The notes beneath the pieces are model-generated. The model saw nothing but the letters and a program-made list of their open reading frames with translations. It had not been told where the DNA came from and did no database searches. A DNA stretch of 64,000 bases from JADGNZ01 sp963715895 (lineage in GTDB: Bacteria; Acidobacteriota; Thermoanaerobaculia; Gp7-AA8), in contig OY970284.1 in the NCBI GenBank assembly GCA_963715895.1, positions 5,022,001-5,086,000 on the forward strand, read 5' to 3'. Positions 18,355 to 26,965 of this stretch are shown piece by piece; position 1 is the first letter of the stretch; each line of letters begins with the position of its first letter. Made by a program: the position numbers and the translations under genes.

Positions 18355-18378
18355 GGGAAGGAACACTGGCTATGACGC

Positions 18379-18789
18379 TCAGACTCTTGCGAGCACGGTC
18401 AGCCACACCTCCTCGTCACGATCGACCGCCGCCTTCAGCTTCGCGAAGAAGGCGTCGAAGGCCTTCCTGCTGTCGGCTATGAAGTCCATGTTGGCAGTGC
18501 GGAGACCTACGAGGATGCACCCCTCGGTGTCCGCGTCCGTGTTCCCGGAGTGGATACGGATGCCTTCGAATCCAGGCACGTCGAGAATGTGCGGCATCGG
18601 CCTTTTGAAGCGGGTGCTGTCGTCGATCACAACGCGGTAGGTTCCGGGCGGAATCGCCGTCTGACACGGCACCTTCGGACCGACGCGCACCCGGTCTTCG
18701 AGCGTGTCGCATTCGGCGACATCGTTCACGTAAAGCAGGCCCAGCGTCGATCTCTCGGCGAACGTGTCGCGCAATAGATGGAGTTGCAT
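18379..18789 (-). CDS. DUF5675 family phage protein
   Basis: 136 residues with the DUF5675 pattern: STLGLLYVNDVAECDTLEDR near residue 15, QTAIPPGTYRVVID, then VPGFEGIRIHSGNTDADTEG and CILVG with conserved His and Cys. The family is common in phage late regions near lysis genes; its biochemical role is not established, although the His/Gly/Cys layout resembles L,D-transpeptidase-like folds (inference). The ATG at 18789 has AAAGGAG seven bases upstream; a longer in-frame start at 18837 lacks one. No other endolysin candidate is present. Confidence 0.75.
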   Translation of the reverse strand: MQLHLLRDTFAERSTLGLLYVNDVAECDTLEDRVRVGPKVPCQTAIPPGTYRVVIDDSTRFKRPMPHILDVPGFEGIRIHSGNTDADTEGCILVGLRTANMDFIADSRKAFDAFFAKLKAAVDRDEEVWLTVLARV

Positions 18790-18858
18790 TGGAGTGCTCC
18801 TTTGGGTTGGATGTGGTGGGCGCGCCACGACTAGCAATAGCGCACCGCGGGGAGGGAA

Positions 18859-18902
18859 AGTAACTACGGTTACTTGTGGTCAGGAGGATAACTACGGTTA
18901 CT
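18859..18902. repeat. Paired quasi-palindromes at the end of a phage gene
   Basis: TAACTACGGTTACT occurs at 18861-18874 and again at 18889-18902. With two bases on the left, the first copy is a palindrome AGTAAC-TACG-GTTACT. The second contains the stop codon of the gene at 18898. It could be a protein-binding site. Confidence 0.5.
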
Positions 18903-19206
18903 GTGCGTCGCTCGCCAGCGAGCCGGGAATGACGACCTCCGGCATTTCGCCCGAGATGTTCATCGAGGCGACGTAGCCGTCCGTGAGCGCGCCGATCGTG
19001 TCAGCCCACTGCGGGTTGTTCACGGCTATCGCGTGGCCGCCCGTCTGGAGTGCGCCGTTGAGGAGACCACCCGCCAACGCCTTCTTCTGCGTTGAGGTGC
19101 CCCCGCTGCGCAGGAGATTTGCCGTCGCGATGGATGCCTTGATGAGGTTCGGGAGATCGATGAGGAACTGCATTTCGAGGGCTTGTTTGTTCTTTCCTTG
19201 TGCCAT
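18898..19206 (-). CDS. Phage hypothetical protein, 102 residues
   Basis: Soluble-looking protein: helical N-terminus (LEMQFLIDLPNLIKASIATA), then GGTSTQKKALAGGLLNGALQ and an acidic C-terminus. No recognised domain. In line with the small genes after the tail fibre region. Start ATG 19206; ribosome-binding site weak. The next 160 bp toward 19368 contain no gene that I can support. Confidence 0.5.
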   Translation of the reverse strand: MAQGKNKQALEMQFLIDLPNLIKASIATANLLRSGGTSTQKKALAGGLLNGALQTGGHAIAVNNPQWADTIGALTDGYVASMNISGEMPEVVIPGSLASDAQ

Positions 19207-19368
19207 TGGTTCGATACCTATTCCTTTGTTTGGGACTGCGTCTCCGGCCGTCGGGATGACGTCGGGAAGGGGGTTGTTGCTGTTGGGGATTGAACGCTTG
19301 CGCTTGCGCGGCCCTAGCGCATTGCGGGGAGTGCCGTCGCCGAGCGCCGCCTGACTACTTCGGCGGGT

Positions 19369-19830
19369 TCACGGTTTTCTAGCTGGGGTAGCAACGACCG
19401 GCTTGGGGGTGTCAACGTGAATGGCGACGTCAGCCGGCACAGATATCTCGATTGTTTGCTTGCTGGTTGGCGCGACGGAGACATTCAACAGCAGCGCCGA
19501 CACCAAAAAGAGAAACCCGATAAGGAATGACCACATCATGATCGTGTAACACCGGGTTACCCATACTCCAAGCAGCGGCGGTGGACCGCACGGCGGCGTC
19601 GGTCGCAAATCTTTCCAAGTTGAGAACGCGGTGAAGATGCCGAATAGGACCGACAGCAGCAGTCCGAGCCAACCGAGGTAGAGAAGGGGTGCCAACCGTG
19701 GTTGCCGGTTGAATTTGTCAAAGAAGAAAGTGGCTGACAGAACCAACGCCGACGTGGCGATTCCGACCAGCCACACGCTCCCGTCACGAATCCATTCGAG
19801 CTTTTTCGATCGGAGATCTTCGGAGGGCAT
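19369..19830 (-). CDS. Phage membrane protein with about three TM segments
   Basis: 153 residues. Hydrophobic stretches lie at about 17-36 (WLVGIATSALVLSATFFF), 47-68 (LLYLGWLGLLLSVLFGIFTA) and 93-115 (MMWSFLIGFLFLVSALLL), followed by a polar tail rich in Pro and Lys. No family recognised. It could belong to the lysis or superinfection-exclusion group by position. GGAGGAG lies about 11 bases before the ATG. Confidence 0.6.
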   Translation of the reverse strand: MPSEDLRSKKLEWIRDGSVWLVGIATSALVLSATFFFDKFNRQPRLAPLLYLGWLGLLLSVLFGIFTAFSTWKDLRPTPPCGPPPLLGVWVTRCYTIMMWSFLIGFLFLVSALLLNVSVAPTSKQTIEISVPADVAIHVDTPKPVVATPARKP

Positions 19831-19851
19831 CTTCCAGACTCTCCTCCCCGC

Positions 19852-20184
19852 TCACGCCGGTTCGCGCTCTCGTTCGAGTGTGCCCTTTCCTTCGAGCAGT
19901 TCATCTTCCGGGGATGCACAGAGCGGGCAACCACTCGCACTCAACGCCAGGACGATTTCTGTGTTCTCAGCTTGACGAAGTGCCTCTTCATCATCGAATC
20001 GATCGCGAAGGCGGCCGGCCGCCCATGTTGCAGCATCCATGAGCATCGTAGCGCTGGCAGTCGCGATGCTGCTCGCATACGTCGTCCTGATTGCGTCGAC
20101 GACTTTCGTGGCTACGGCTGGCTCAACGTCCAGCAGTTTTCTGAAATATGCCTCAGCTCGCCCGATGGCGATCGCGCTTGCCAT
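19852..20184 (-). CDS. Phage hypothetical protein, 110 residues
   Basis: Mostly helical, Ala-rich protein with a C-terminal SGCPLCASPEDELL segment carrying a CxxC pair. GAGGAGG is nine bases before the ATG at 20184, which supports the start. No recognised domain. Confidence 0.6.
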   Translation of the reverse strand: MASAIAIGRAEAYFRKLLDVEPAVATKVVDAIRTTYASSIATASATMLMDAATWAAGRLRDRFDDEEALRQAENTEIVLALSASGCPLCASPEDELLEGKGTLEREREPA

Positions 20185-20260
20185 GGTGACAACCCTCCTC
20201 GGGATGAGATGGACACAGACTTCATCTTTCCGACTCGCCTGTCAAATCTTAAGCGGGGGC

Positions 20261-20599
20261 TCACGGCCTGGCCTGCTCGGCCCGCATAGCTATCGCGATC
20301 AATGCCGCCTGCTCCTGCGCCGCAGTCTGTCGGCGTTGGTAGTCTTCGATCGACTGCAGACGCCTTTCGATGTCGGTGAGTTTTGAGGCGAGGAGATCGC
20401 GGTCCGCTTGACGTTGGATCGCGTACGTCGTTGCATCGAGCTTCTTTGTGACGGCCACGGCCGTCGCCGTTGTGCCGGCCGACAACGCGCCGAGCCACAT
20501 GAAGGCGCTGATGATCTGCCGCCACGTCGCCAGCTTCACGCGACCCAGGGCGGCGATCTCCGGGTCTATGCCGTCATCGCTCCGATGATACTCAGGCAT
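20261..20599 (-). CDS. Phage protein with one TM segment and a coiled coil
   Basis: 112 residues: an N-terminal polar part, one membrane segment (about 31-48, AFMWLGALSAGTTATAVAV), then a helical stretch from about 55 to 105 (LASKLTDIERRLQSIEDYQR) with coiled-coil periodicity. This resembles Rz-type or hemolysin XhlA-like phage membrane proteins in layout, but no motif fixes it. The ATG at 20599 has GAGGTG six bases upstream; a GTG at 20608 overlaps that site. Confidence 0.6.
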   Translation of the reverse strand: MPEYHRSDDGIDPEIAALGRVKLATWRQIISAFMWLGALSAGTTATAVAVTKKLDATTYAIQRQADRDLLASKLTDIERRLQSIEDYQRRQTAAQEQAALIAIAMRAEQARP

Positions 20600-20622
20600 G
20601 AAGGACACCTCGTTTCTTGGGA

Positions 20623-22185
20623 TTACAGCTTGCGGAGGAAAACGGTCACCCGAACGTCCAGCGGGTCAATCGTGATCGTGCCCGGCACGGCGACGAGGCT
20701 CGCGGAGATCCGCTGGCCACGGGTGCCGCGGATGACTTCATGATCGATACTCTCTGCGTGCAGATCAGTGGCATCGTGCGCGATCGTCGGCCGCTGATCG
20801 CTCGTTCCTGACGAGGTGTAGATCGATGTCCCTGCCCCACCGAGGTCGGCCCCTTCATCGCGGAGGAAGACGTCGGCCTTGAACGATCCGGATGTCGAGG
20901 TTCCCCTCTTCCCGATCGCCAGACGAACGCGCGAGATCAGAAAATCGAACGGCGCTTCGTCGAGGTCGAAGTCATCGAGCGTCGTGTTGAACGCGCCGGC
21001 ATGCCTGAGCGTGAGTGGCAGCTCCGAGATCGCGGGCTCGATGAACGTTCGGAGATCGACGATCGATGTGATGACCCCGCCGGCGACCGTGACTTGCGCG
21101 AGCAGCGCCGCACCACCGCCGGGAGGAACGCGGCTAGCTGTGTCGGCGAACGTTCCGTCCCAGAGACGCCAGACGTAGCTGGTCGCATCATCCGTGACGT
21201 TCAGCATCGAGGCCGAGCCGTTGATCGTCGCCGAGTCGATCGAAGAGAGACCTTGTCCACCAGCGATTAGAACGACTGTTCCCGTTCCGGCCGCGACCAG
21301 ATAGTCAGCGTAGACCACGCCGTTCATATCGAGGTTGTTTGTGTTGATCACTGACGTACCGCCAGCCTGATACCCGACCGTGGCCACGCCGAGATTGATC
21401 TCACCGGCCGGGACGTCCGGCGTGGCTGGAGCCGTGCCCTTGTTGCTCTTTGTCGCGGTGACCGTGCCGTCCGACATCTGCGACAGCCTGGCCTTGTAGT
21501 TCTGTCCTGCCGCCAGCGCTCCGTCGGCAGCGTTCTGATTCAATGTCTTCGACGTGGCGAGCACATTCGTCTGCAACCCGCCGTAAGCAAACGCGCCCTT
21601 GACCGCGGTCACTACGTCGGAGCCGTCAGCGGTCAACCCGCGGCCGCGTAGTAGGATCCTCGCCGAGGCATCGCGGTAGCTCGGCATCACGCCGGACCCC
21701 GTCGTCGCGCCAAGGCGGAACGGACCCGGAACGCTGGAGTCATCCACCCATGGCAAGAGGAACGCCTGCGATGATCCGGTATCGACTCCAAAGGGGACCA
21801 CGGAGCGGAGGCGCAGCTTGCGGCCACAGTTCTTCGGGATGTCGCGCAACACGAGCGGATAGCCTGCACCGATCGCGATGTAGTCGGTCGCCTGAAACTC
21901 CATTGCCCCATCGCCGGTGTTGTCCATGTCGACGATGGCGATCTCGATCCACCGCTGGTCGAGGATCGGGAAATTGCCGAGGACGCGCTGCACCCCGTCG
22001 AAGACGGCGGGCTGCAGGCGAACGTTGCGCGCGGTCGTCGTGTCGCCTAACGCCCCGCCCAGATCGTTGTAGAGCCAGTAGTCGGTAGGGCCGTAGATGG
22101 TGCCGCCATCGATGTCGCCGCTGACAACAGGAGCGGTGATCTGGTCGGTCTTGGCCGAGTTCCAGAGCTGCAGAAGTGGAGGCAT
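20623..22185 (-). CDS. Phage structural protein, tail fibre or receptor-binding candidate
   Basis: 520 residues, Gly/Thr/Ser-rich and beta-strand-rich with no membrane segment. It contains a low-complexity middle (AADGALAAGQNYKARLSQ and similar) and ends in FLRKL. It sits at the distal end of the tail module, after the hub and propeller genes, where receptor-binding proteins are usually encoded. No fibre repeat is recognised, so the role is from position. AAGGGA is seven bases before the ATG. Confidence 0.6.
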   Translation of the reverse strand: MPPLLQLWNSAKTDQITAPVVSGDIDGGTIYGPTDYWLYNDLGGALGDTTTARNVRLQPAVFDGVQRVLGNFPILDQRWIEIAIVDMDNTGDGAMEFQATDYIAIGAGYPLVLRDIPKNCGRKLRLRSVVPFGVDTGSSQAFLLPWVDDSSVPGPFRLGATTGSGVMPSYRDASARILLRGRGLTADGSDVVTAVKGAFAYGGLQTNVLATSKTLNQNAADGALAAGQNYKARLSQMSDGTVTATKSNKGTAPATPDVPAGEINLGVATVGYQAGGTSVINTNNLDMNGVVYADYLVAAGTGTVVLIAGGQGLSSIDSATINGSASMLNVTDDATSYVWRLWDGTFADTASRVPPGGGAALLAQVTVAGGVITSIVDLRTFIEPAISELPLTLRHAGAFNTTLDDFDLDEAPFDFLISRVRLAIGKRGTSTSGSFKADVFLRDEGADLGGAGTSIYTSSGTSDQRPTIAHDATDLHAESIDHEVIRGTRGQRISASLVAVPGTITIDPLDVRVTVFLRKL

Positions 22186-22197
22186 TCTGATTTCCCT

Positions 22198-23673
22198 TTA
22201 CACGTACACGAGGCAGGCTGTGTCGTTGGCTGCGAAGACGGTTCGGTCGATGATCGCCATCGTTGCGGCGTCGACGCGGGTGATCCCGCCATCCCAATCG
22301 CCGACGTAGAAGATGCCGCCCGCAAACTCAAATTCAGTGACGGTGTGACCGATCGCCACATCGGCCAGGACAGCGAGCGTGGTGCGGTCGAAGCGGGTCA
22401 GCTTCTCGGTTCCGCCGATCGTCGCGTAGAGATACCCGCTGACCACTCTCATCTTGTGCTGGGCGCTCATGAAGCCCGAGCCCAACGATGTCGAGGCAAG
22501 CAAGTTGAGAGTTGTCGGATTGACCGGCGTCGAGTCGTACTTCTGAATTGCCCCTCCGCTACTCGTGAAGACGGCGTCCTCGTCGATGGCGACCGCGTTG
22601 ATGGCGACCGCGAACTCGCCGACGACGCTCGCTGTGGCGATTTCCCACCGGACGAACGTTCCACCGGCGAGCCAAAGGAAGAGCCCGTCCCAATCCAATG
22701 CCGTCTGCGTCGGGAAGGTAGGAGTCCCTGCGATCGTGAGAGCCCATCCGCCCTCGGTGTCAGTCGATGAATCGAACATGAGGAGCTGATTCGGCGCGCC
22801 GAAGACGTCGCCGCCGTAGAAGAGCAGATTGCCGACGTCCGCGAGCTGCAACTCGTCATTGTCGGAATTGGTGCACGGCACCGGGTCGAGCATCGCGCCA
22901 GTGGCCGCGTTGACTTTGATGAACTGCGGCCCGCACTTCGCGTAGATGATCCCGCCCTTGTTCGTGATGTAGGTCTCGCCGGCGAAACCGCCCAGGTCGT
23001 ATTGATGAAAGAGCGTCATCGTTGCGACGTCGATCCGAACCAAAGCCTGCGTCGCGTACCCGTCGTTGTAAACCAGCGCCCAGAGGCTGTGCTCCGGAGA
23101 CGCAACCGCCGTGACATGGAAGAGGTGCGGTGCCGCAACAACCCCGTTGATCAGCAAATCATGCTCCCCGTTCGCGGCAGACCCGCTTGCGCGCACCTGC
23201 AGCGTGATTTGCGCCGGCGTTTCGACCGGCGCGATGTCGTCCGATAGATCGACGCTCCCGTATGCGAGCGCCGGCGTCTCGGTAAAGACGCCGTACAGAA
23301 CCACCGTGGCGACCTCGCCGGCGGCGAGTAACACCGGGTTCGGTGCGATGTGCGTGACGGTTGCCGCGGTTTTCGTCGCCGACTCCTCGAGCGGCACCGA
23401 CTGAGACGACCCCTTCATGTTCGTCGGAGGGGGGCCGATGATCACCCACCCGGTGTTGCTCGTAACGCCGCTCGCGTCCGTACGGCTGACCTGAACGACT
23501 TGGCCAGCCGTGTAGGTTCCGCCAGAGTTTCCGCGCGAGGCCACCACGATCTTGCGCGTGTGCCGGATCTTGACGTTGACATTGCCGTCCGGACGATTCG
23601 ATACGACTGCCGCAGGAAGGATGACTGAGCCCTGCTTTTGGCGATCGTCGAGATGTCTCCCCAGCTCCCCCAC
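22198..23673 (-). CDS. Phage tail-tip protein with beta-propeller-like repeats
   Basis: 491 residues. The N-terminal 100 or so are beta-rich (ILPAAVVSNRPDGNVNVKIR). The C-terminal two thirds carry repeated strands of propeller type: VRIDVATMTLFHQYDL, IKVNAATGAMLDP and TRVDAATMAIIDR. A GTG at 23673 overlaps the hub gene's TAG by one base and has GAAGGAG eight bases upstream; the longer start at 23697 would place that site inside the gene. Likely a baseplate or host-recognition component (inference from position and fold type). Confidence 0.6.
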   Translation of the reverse strand: MGELGRHLDDRQKQGSVILPAAVVSNRPDGNVNVKIRHTRKIVVASRGNSGGTYTAGQVVQVSRTDASGVTSNTGWVIIGPPPTNMKGSSQSVPLEESATKTAATVTHIAPNPVLLAAGEVATVVLYGVFTETPALAYGSVDLSDDIAPVETPAQITLQVRASGSAANGEHDLLINGVVAAPHLFHVTAVASPEHSLWALVYNDGYATQALVRIDVATMTLFHQYDLGGFAGETYITNKGGIIYAKCGPQFIKVNAATGAMLDPVPCTNSDNDELQLADVGNLLFYGGDVFGAPNQLLMFDSSTDTEGGWALTIAGTPTFPTQTALDWDGLFLWLAGGTFVRWEIATASVVGEFAVAINAVAIDEDAVFTSSGGAIQKYDSTPVNPTTLNLLASTSLGSGFMSAQHKMRVVSGYLYATIGGTEKLTRFDRTTLAVLADVAIGHTVTEFEFAGGIFYVGDWDGGITRVDAATMAIIDRTVFAANDTACLVYV

Positions 23674-25931
23674 TACCGCAACTCCTTCGGAAGCCACCGC
23701 GCGGCGATGTGTTGCTTGTTCTCGCCGGAGCGAACATCAAACGACCAGTCGACCTCCCACGCCGTCATCACCTCGCCGGCCGGAACGGCCTCGGGCAGCA
23801 AGAGAGCGACCGGCTTGCCCGCCCGGACGGTCCAGTCGATGAGCGAATCAAACTGAATCGCCGGCGCTTTCTCGCGCAGCAATTCGAGGGCGCACGTCGC
23901 GAGCTCGTCGACCGTTTCGCAGAAGTCGTTCTGTTGATCGTCCGGGACCACCTTGCCGAGCAGCCCTGCGCGAACGGCGTCGATGACGGTAGCGGAAGCT
24001 GGCTGTGCGGTTTGCCCAGACGTCAGCCGGTCGATCATCGGCACCGCGCCCGCGACGACCACATCGCTCGCCGGCGGGATGGCCGGAGCATGCTCATAGT
24101 CAAGTTCGACGCCCCACCGGAATCCGCTTTCAGGAGACACCGTCGTTTGCTCCCGATGCGAGGTTTCATCGATTGGCGTAAAGAACTTCTGCACGTACGC
24201 GGCAACCGGGAACTGCGGTACTGAGCCTCCGAGTCCTCGGTATGAGAGCCCGTTCTTTCTACCCGTGGCTGTTTGAAACACTGCCCAGGCGCTGGCACCC
24301 GGGCTTGAATGAGAGAAGCCGCCTGCCGTCCTGATTTGATCTAGTGTCTCGGTTGAAACCTCGGTATAGAAATCTCCACTCGTGAACATCTTCCGGAACG
24401 TTTGCACAAGGCGGCCGTTCTCGTCGGATGAGTAGGTAGTCTTTGTGACGGTGTTGGCGAAGCCCTGATTGATGACAGGGGGCTGGTTGAGGTAATCAGC
24501 GCCGTAGAATTCTCGGCCACCAGCCCAGGCCACGCCGTTGTCGGCCAGGAAGGCATGCACTGGCCGCTCCGTCACGTCATCGTTGAAGGCCGCAACCGGT
24601 ACGATTCCGATCCCGAACTGCGAGAGTGACACATCTTCTTCGTAGAGCGTTCCGTCACCGCGCCATTGCTTCGACGTCGTCGAAGATCGAAGGATCTGGT
24701 ACTGCTGCTGCAGCTCGAGCCTCCACTTTCCATCGCTGTACTGAAACACGTCGAAGGCAGAATTGAAGGAGATGTCGCCGGTGTCCGCTGCCTGCTCTCG
24801 CGCACACGCGAGCGCTGAGTACCAGCCCCACTCTTCGACCATCGTCATCACGACCGTGCCGGCGTCATAGACGCGCGTGGTGACGACCCGGCTCACTTCC
24901 CGCACTTCTGGCTCAAGGGTGAGACTGAGATCCTCAATCTCACCGGTCGTGTGATCCTGTCGCCTCGTGGCGAGATCAGGAGTGAAGAGCGCGCGGATGA
25001 TTTTCGGCGGGTCGGTTTCCGTCCGGCGTCCGCTTGGTCCGATGTAGCCGAACACCGTGCTCGACATCACCACGGCGTTTGCATCCGTTGTCGCCGGGAG
25101 CGATACCGAGAGGCCGCTCATGTCGTTCGCCCGGAACGTACGCACCGGAGGCCCGGAGGCGTACGACGGCTCGACGTTACACGCCCCGCCGTCCCACGTC
25201 AGCCGGCGCGCGATCGGCGTCAAGAACGCGGCCAGCCATTGCAGCAGGTCGACCGTCCCGCCTTCGGACAGCCCCTTGTAGAGAAGACCTCCGTCGTTGC
25301 TGCCGAAGTCCAGGCGGCCGAATTCGATTCCATAGAGCGCGAGGTAGGGCGTGAGGATTTCGCGGAACACACTCTTGCGAGTTCGCAGGGATCCTGGCTC
25401 CAAGTTGTACGCCAGCTTTTCCGACGAAAAGAGGACCGAGACATCCTGGCAGTCGACGCGCAGAAGCGATGGATACGCCTCCCACGAACACTGCGTCACG
25501 AAGCCGTCGAACATCGGTCGCGGCTGCATCGCGCCGGGGAGGCCGAGGTATCCGATCATCTTGACCCGATGCGGGCCGCGCGACCATGCCACATAGAACG
25601 GCGACTGCGAAGGCGGCACCTGCAGCGTGAACGACAGCGTTCGCGCTCCGTAGCCTTCCCGCGAATCCTTCATCTCCATCGCACCTGCGATCTCCGTCTG
25701 CATGAGAGCCGCGAGCTGTCCATCGCCCTTGTCGATTTGAATCTCGACCCCGGCGACACGCTCGGACGACTCCAGCGCCGCGGCGAGTTCGGCAGTGATG
25801 TTGATGTCGAGCTGCAGAACATCGGACGTCGAGCGCACCGACCGGGTAGACACAGCGAACTCCGGAGCAAAGGCGTTCGCTTGCTCCACCGTCGAGACGG
25901 TGAGTGCGATGAGAGGGCTAAGGACCGGCAT
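23673..25931 (-). CDS. Large phage tail-tip/hub protein
   Basis: 752 residues, the largest tail gene after the tape measure. The N-terminal half resembles the size and strand pattern of tail hub proteins, with segments such as DGFVTQCSWEAYPSLLRVDC and LLQWLAAFLTPIARRLTWDG; no motif is diagnostic. It follows, in transcription order, the gene at 26276 and precedes the propeller protein. No Shine-Dalgarno is evident before the ATG at 25931. Confidence 0.6.
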   Translation of the reverse strand: MPVLSPLIALTVSTVEQANAFAPEFAVSTRSVRSTSDVLQLDINITAELAAALESSERVAGVEIQIDKGDGQLAALMQTEIAGAMEMKDSREGYGARTLSFTLQVPPSQSPFYVAWSRGPHRVKMIGYLGLPGAMQPRPMFDGFVTQCSWEAYPSLLRVDCQDVSVLFSSEKLAYNLEPGSLRTRKSVFREILTPYLALYGIEFGRLDFGSNDGGLLYKGLSEGGTVDLLQWLAAFLTPIARRLTWDGGACNVEPSYASGPPVRTFRANDMSGLSVSLPATTDANAVVMSSTVFGYIGPSGRRTETDPPKIIRALFTPDLATRRQDHTTGEIEDLSLTLEPEVREVSRVVTTRVYDAGTVVMTMVEEWGWYSALACAREQAADTGDISFNSAFDVFQYSDGKWRLELQQQYQILRSSTTSKQWRGDGTLYEEDVSLSQFGIGIVPVAAFNDDVTERPVHAFLADNGVAWAGGREFYGADYLNQPPVINQGFANTVTKTTYSSDENGRLVQTFRKMFTSGDFYTEVSTETLDQIRTAGGFSHSSPGASAWAVFQTATGRKNGLSYRGLGGSVPQFPVAAYVQKFFTPIDETSHREQTTVSPESGFRWGVELDYEHAPAIPPASDVVVAGAVPMIDRLTSGQTAQPASATVIDAVRAGLLGKVVPDDQQNDFCETVDELATCALELLREKAPAIQFDSLIDWTVRAGKPVALLLPEAVPAGEVMTAWEVDWSFDVRSGENKQHIAARWLPKELR

Positions 25932-25965
25932 CAGTTCAGTAGTTCATCAGTTATCGAGTTATTGC

Positions 25966-25982
25966 CTGCTAGAATCCAGCGA
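25966..25982 (+). promoter_or_regulatory. Extended -10 promoter for the lone forward gene
   Basis: TGC-TAGAAT (25967-25975) is an extended -10 element. The expected transcript start, about seven bases later, falls on the ATG at 25982, implying a leaderless message. There is no good -35. Confidence 0.45.
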
Positions 25983-26254
25983 TGAGTCAGCGAGATGTGA
26001 TCGTCAGGGTCGAGAGAGAAATCAGCGAGGCTCTGCCGAAGGCAACCGGAGAGACAGCGAGACTTCTGAAATTGAGTCAGCAAGGCCTTGCGAGAATCAT
26101 CCGCAGATTGCCGGAGGGAACGGAACGTCTGTCGACTGAACAGCGCTTGGATGTCTTTGAGTCAGTCATGAAGCGGCTCGAAAAAGTGTCCGCGACCGAT
26201 GCACTGATTCAGAAAGCGATCAAATGGAGAATGGATCTCCTGGAGTGGCTGTAG
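25982..26254 (+). CDS. Lone forward-strand phage gene (moron-like), 90 residues
   Basis: The only + strand gene within the - strand prophage late region. 90 residues, predicted all-helical and charged (VIVRVEREISEALP, LSTEQRLDVFESVMKRLEKV), no Cys, no membrane segment. It has its own extended -10 promoter and no Shine-Dalgarno. Its opposite orientation and independent promoter are the marks of a moron, a gene added to a prophage and often expressed during lysogeny. Function unknown; I do not recognise a family. Confidence 0.55.
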   Translation: MSQRDVIVRVEREISEALPKATGETARLLKLSQQGLARIIRRLPEGTERLSTEQRLDVFESVMKRLEKVSATDALIQKAIKWRMDLLEWL

Positions 26255-26275
26255 GTTTGGCGACTCACTAGCGTT

Positions 26276-26965
26276 TCAGTTGATCTCGGAGAGGTAGATG
26301 ACCTTCGTCTCGGTTGCCGCGCCGGGGAACGTCGCGGCGACGCCATCAACGTCCACACGAAAAACCGGGAAGTACCTCGTGATGAGCCTCGCCGCGGCGA
26401 GCGGCGGCGTTCCGAGTTTGAACGGCACCACGTAGAGACCACTGAAGGGATGCCGGACGGCGGTCTCGGCGATCCACACCTCTCCGGCCGGCACGGCGTC
26501 CGTCCCCGCGACGGCCGGTTTGTAGAGAACCGTCGCCACTGGCGAGCCGCCGACGACCATCGCAGCCGGGGAAGCGCCCGCCCATTTTGCAAATCCGTCC
26601 TCGCGAGGGAGATACGCGAATGCCTGCGCGGCGCGGAGCGAGTGAACGCAGATGCGCTGCTTCCAGTCCGTGAAAAAGTGCGGGCCGAAGGTTGCCCGTA
26701 GCAACTCGACCTGATCTCCCATCAGGCCATTCGTGTCATCAAGATCGTAGGGGATCACGGCCGAGAAGAGATCGGACCGGTCAGGCATCCCTTCGCCGCG
26801 GTACGGCAGCGTGATCGTGCCCCCGCCAGCCATCGACGGAAACCGGGTCTGCTGAAGCGGCGCGTCGGGGACGTAGCCGCCAGCCTGCGGCATGTCGAAG
26901 GTCATGTCGTCGATCCGGAACTGATCGACGAGCCCCGGCTCATTTGTCTTCGATCCGAGTGGCAT
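26276..26965 (-). CDS. Phage tail protein (distal tail candidate)
   Basis: 229 residues, beta-rich (GGGTITLPYRGEGMPDRSDL), no recognised domain. The ATG overlaps the TGA of the coiled-coil tail gene (TGATG), showing translational coupling. It lies two genes after the tape measure, where distal tail or tail-tip assembly proteins are encoded. Confidence 0.6.
   Translation of the reverse strand: MPLGSKTNEPGLVDQFRIDDMTFDMPQAGGYVPDAPLQQTRFPSMAGGGTITLPYRGEGMPDRSDLFSAVIPYDLDDTNGLMGDQVELLRATFGPHFFTDWKQRICVHSLRAAQAFAYLPREDGFAKWAGASPAAMVVGGSPVATVLYKPAVAGTDAVPAGEVWIAETAVRHPFSGLYVVPFKLGTPPLAAARLITRYFPVFRVDVDGVAATFPGAATETKVIYLSEIN

Noticed and set aside
18379..18789. Calling the DUF5675 gene an endolysin outright
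   Set aside because: The family has no established activity; only position suggests a lytic role, so it is left as a finding.
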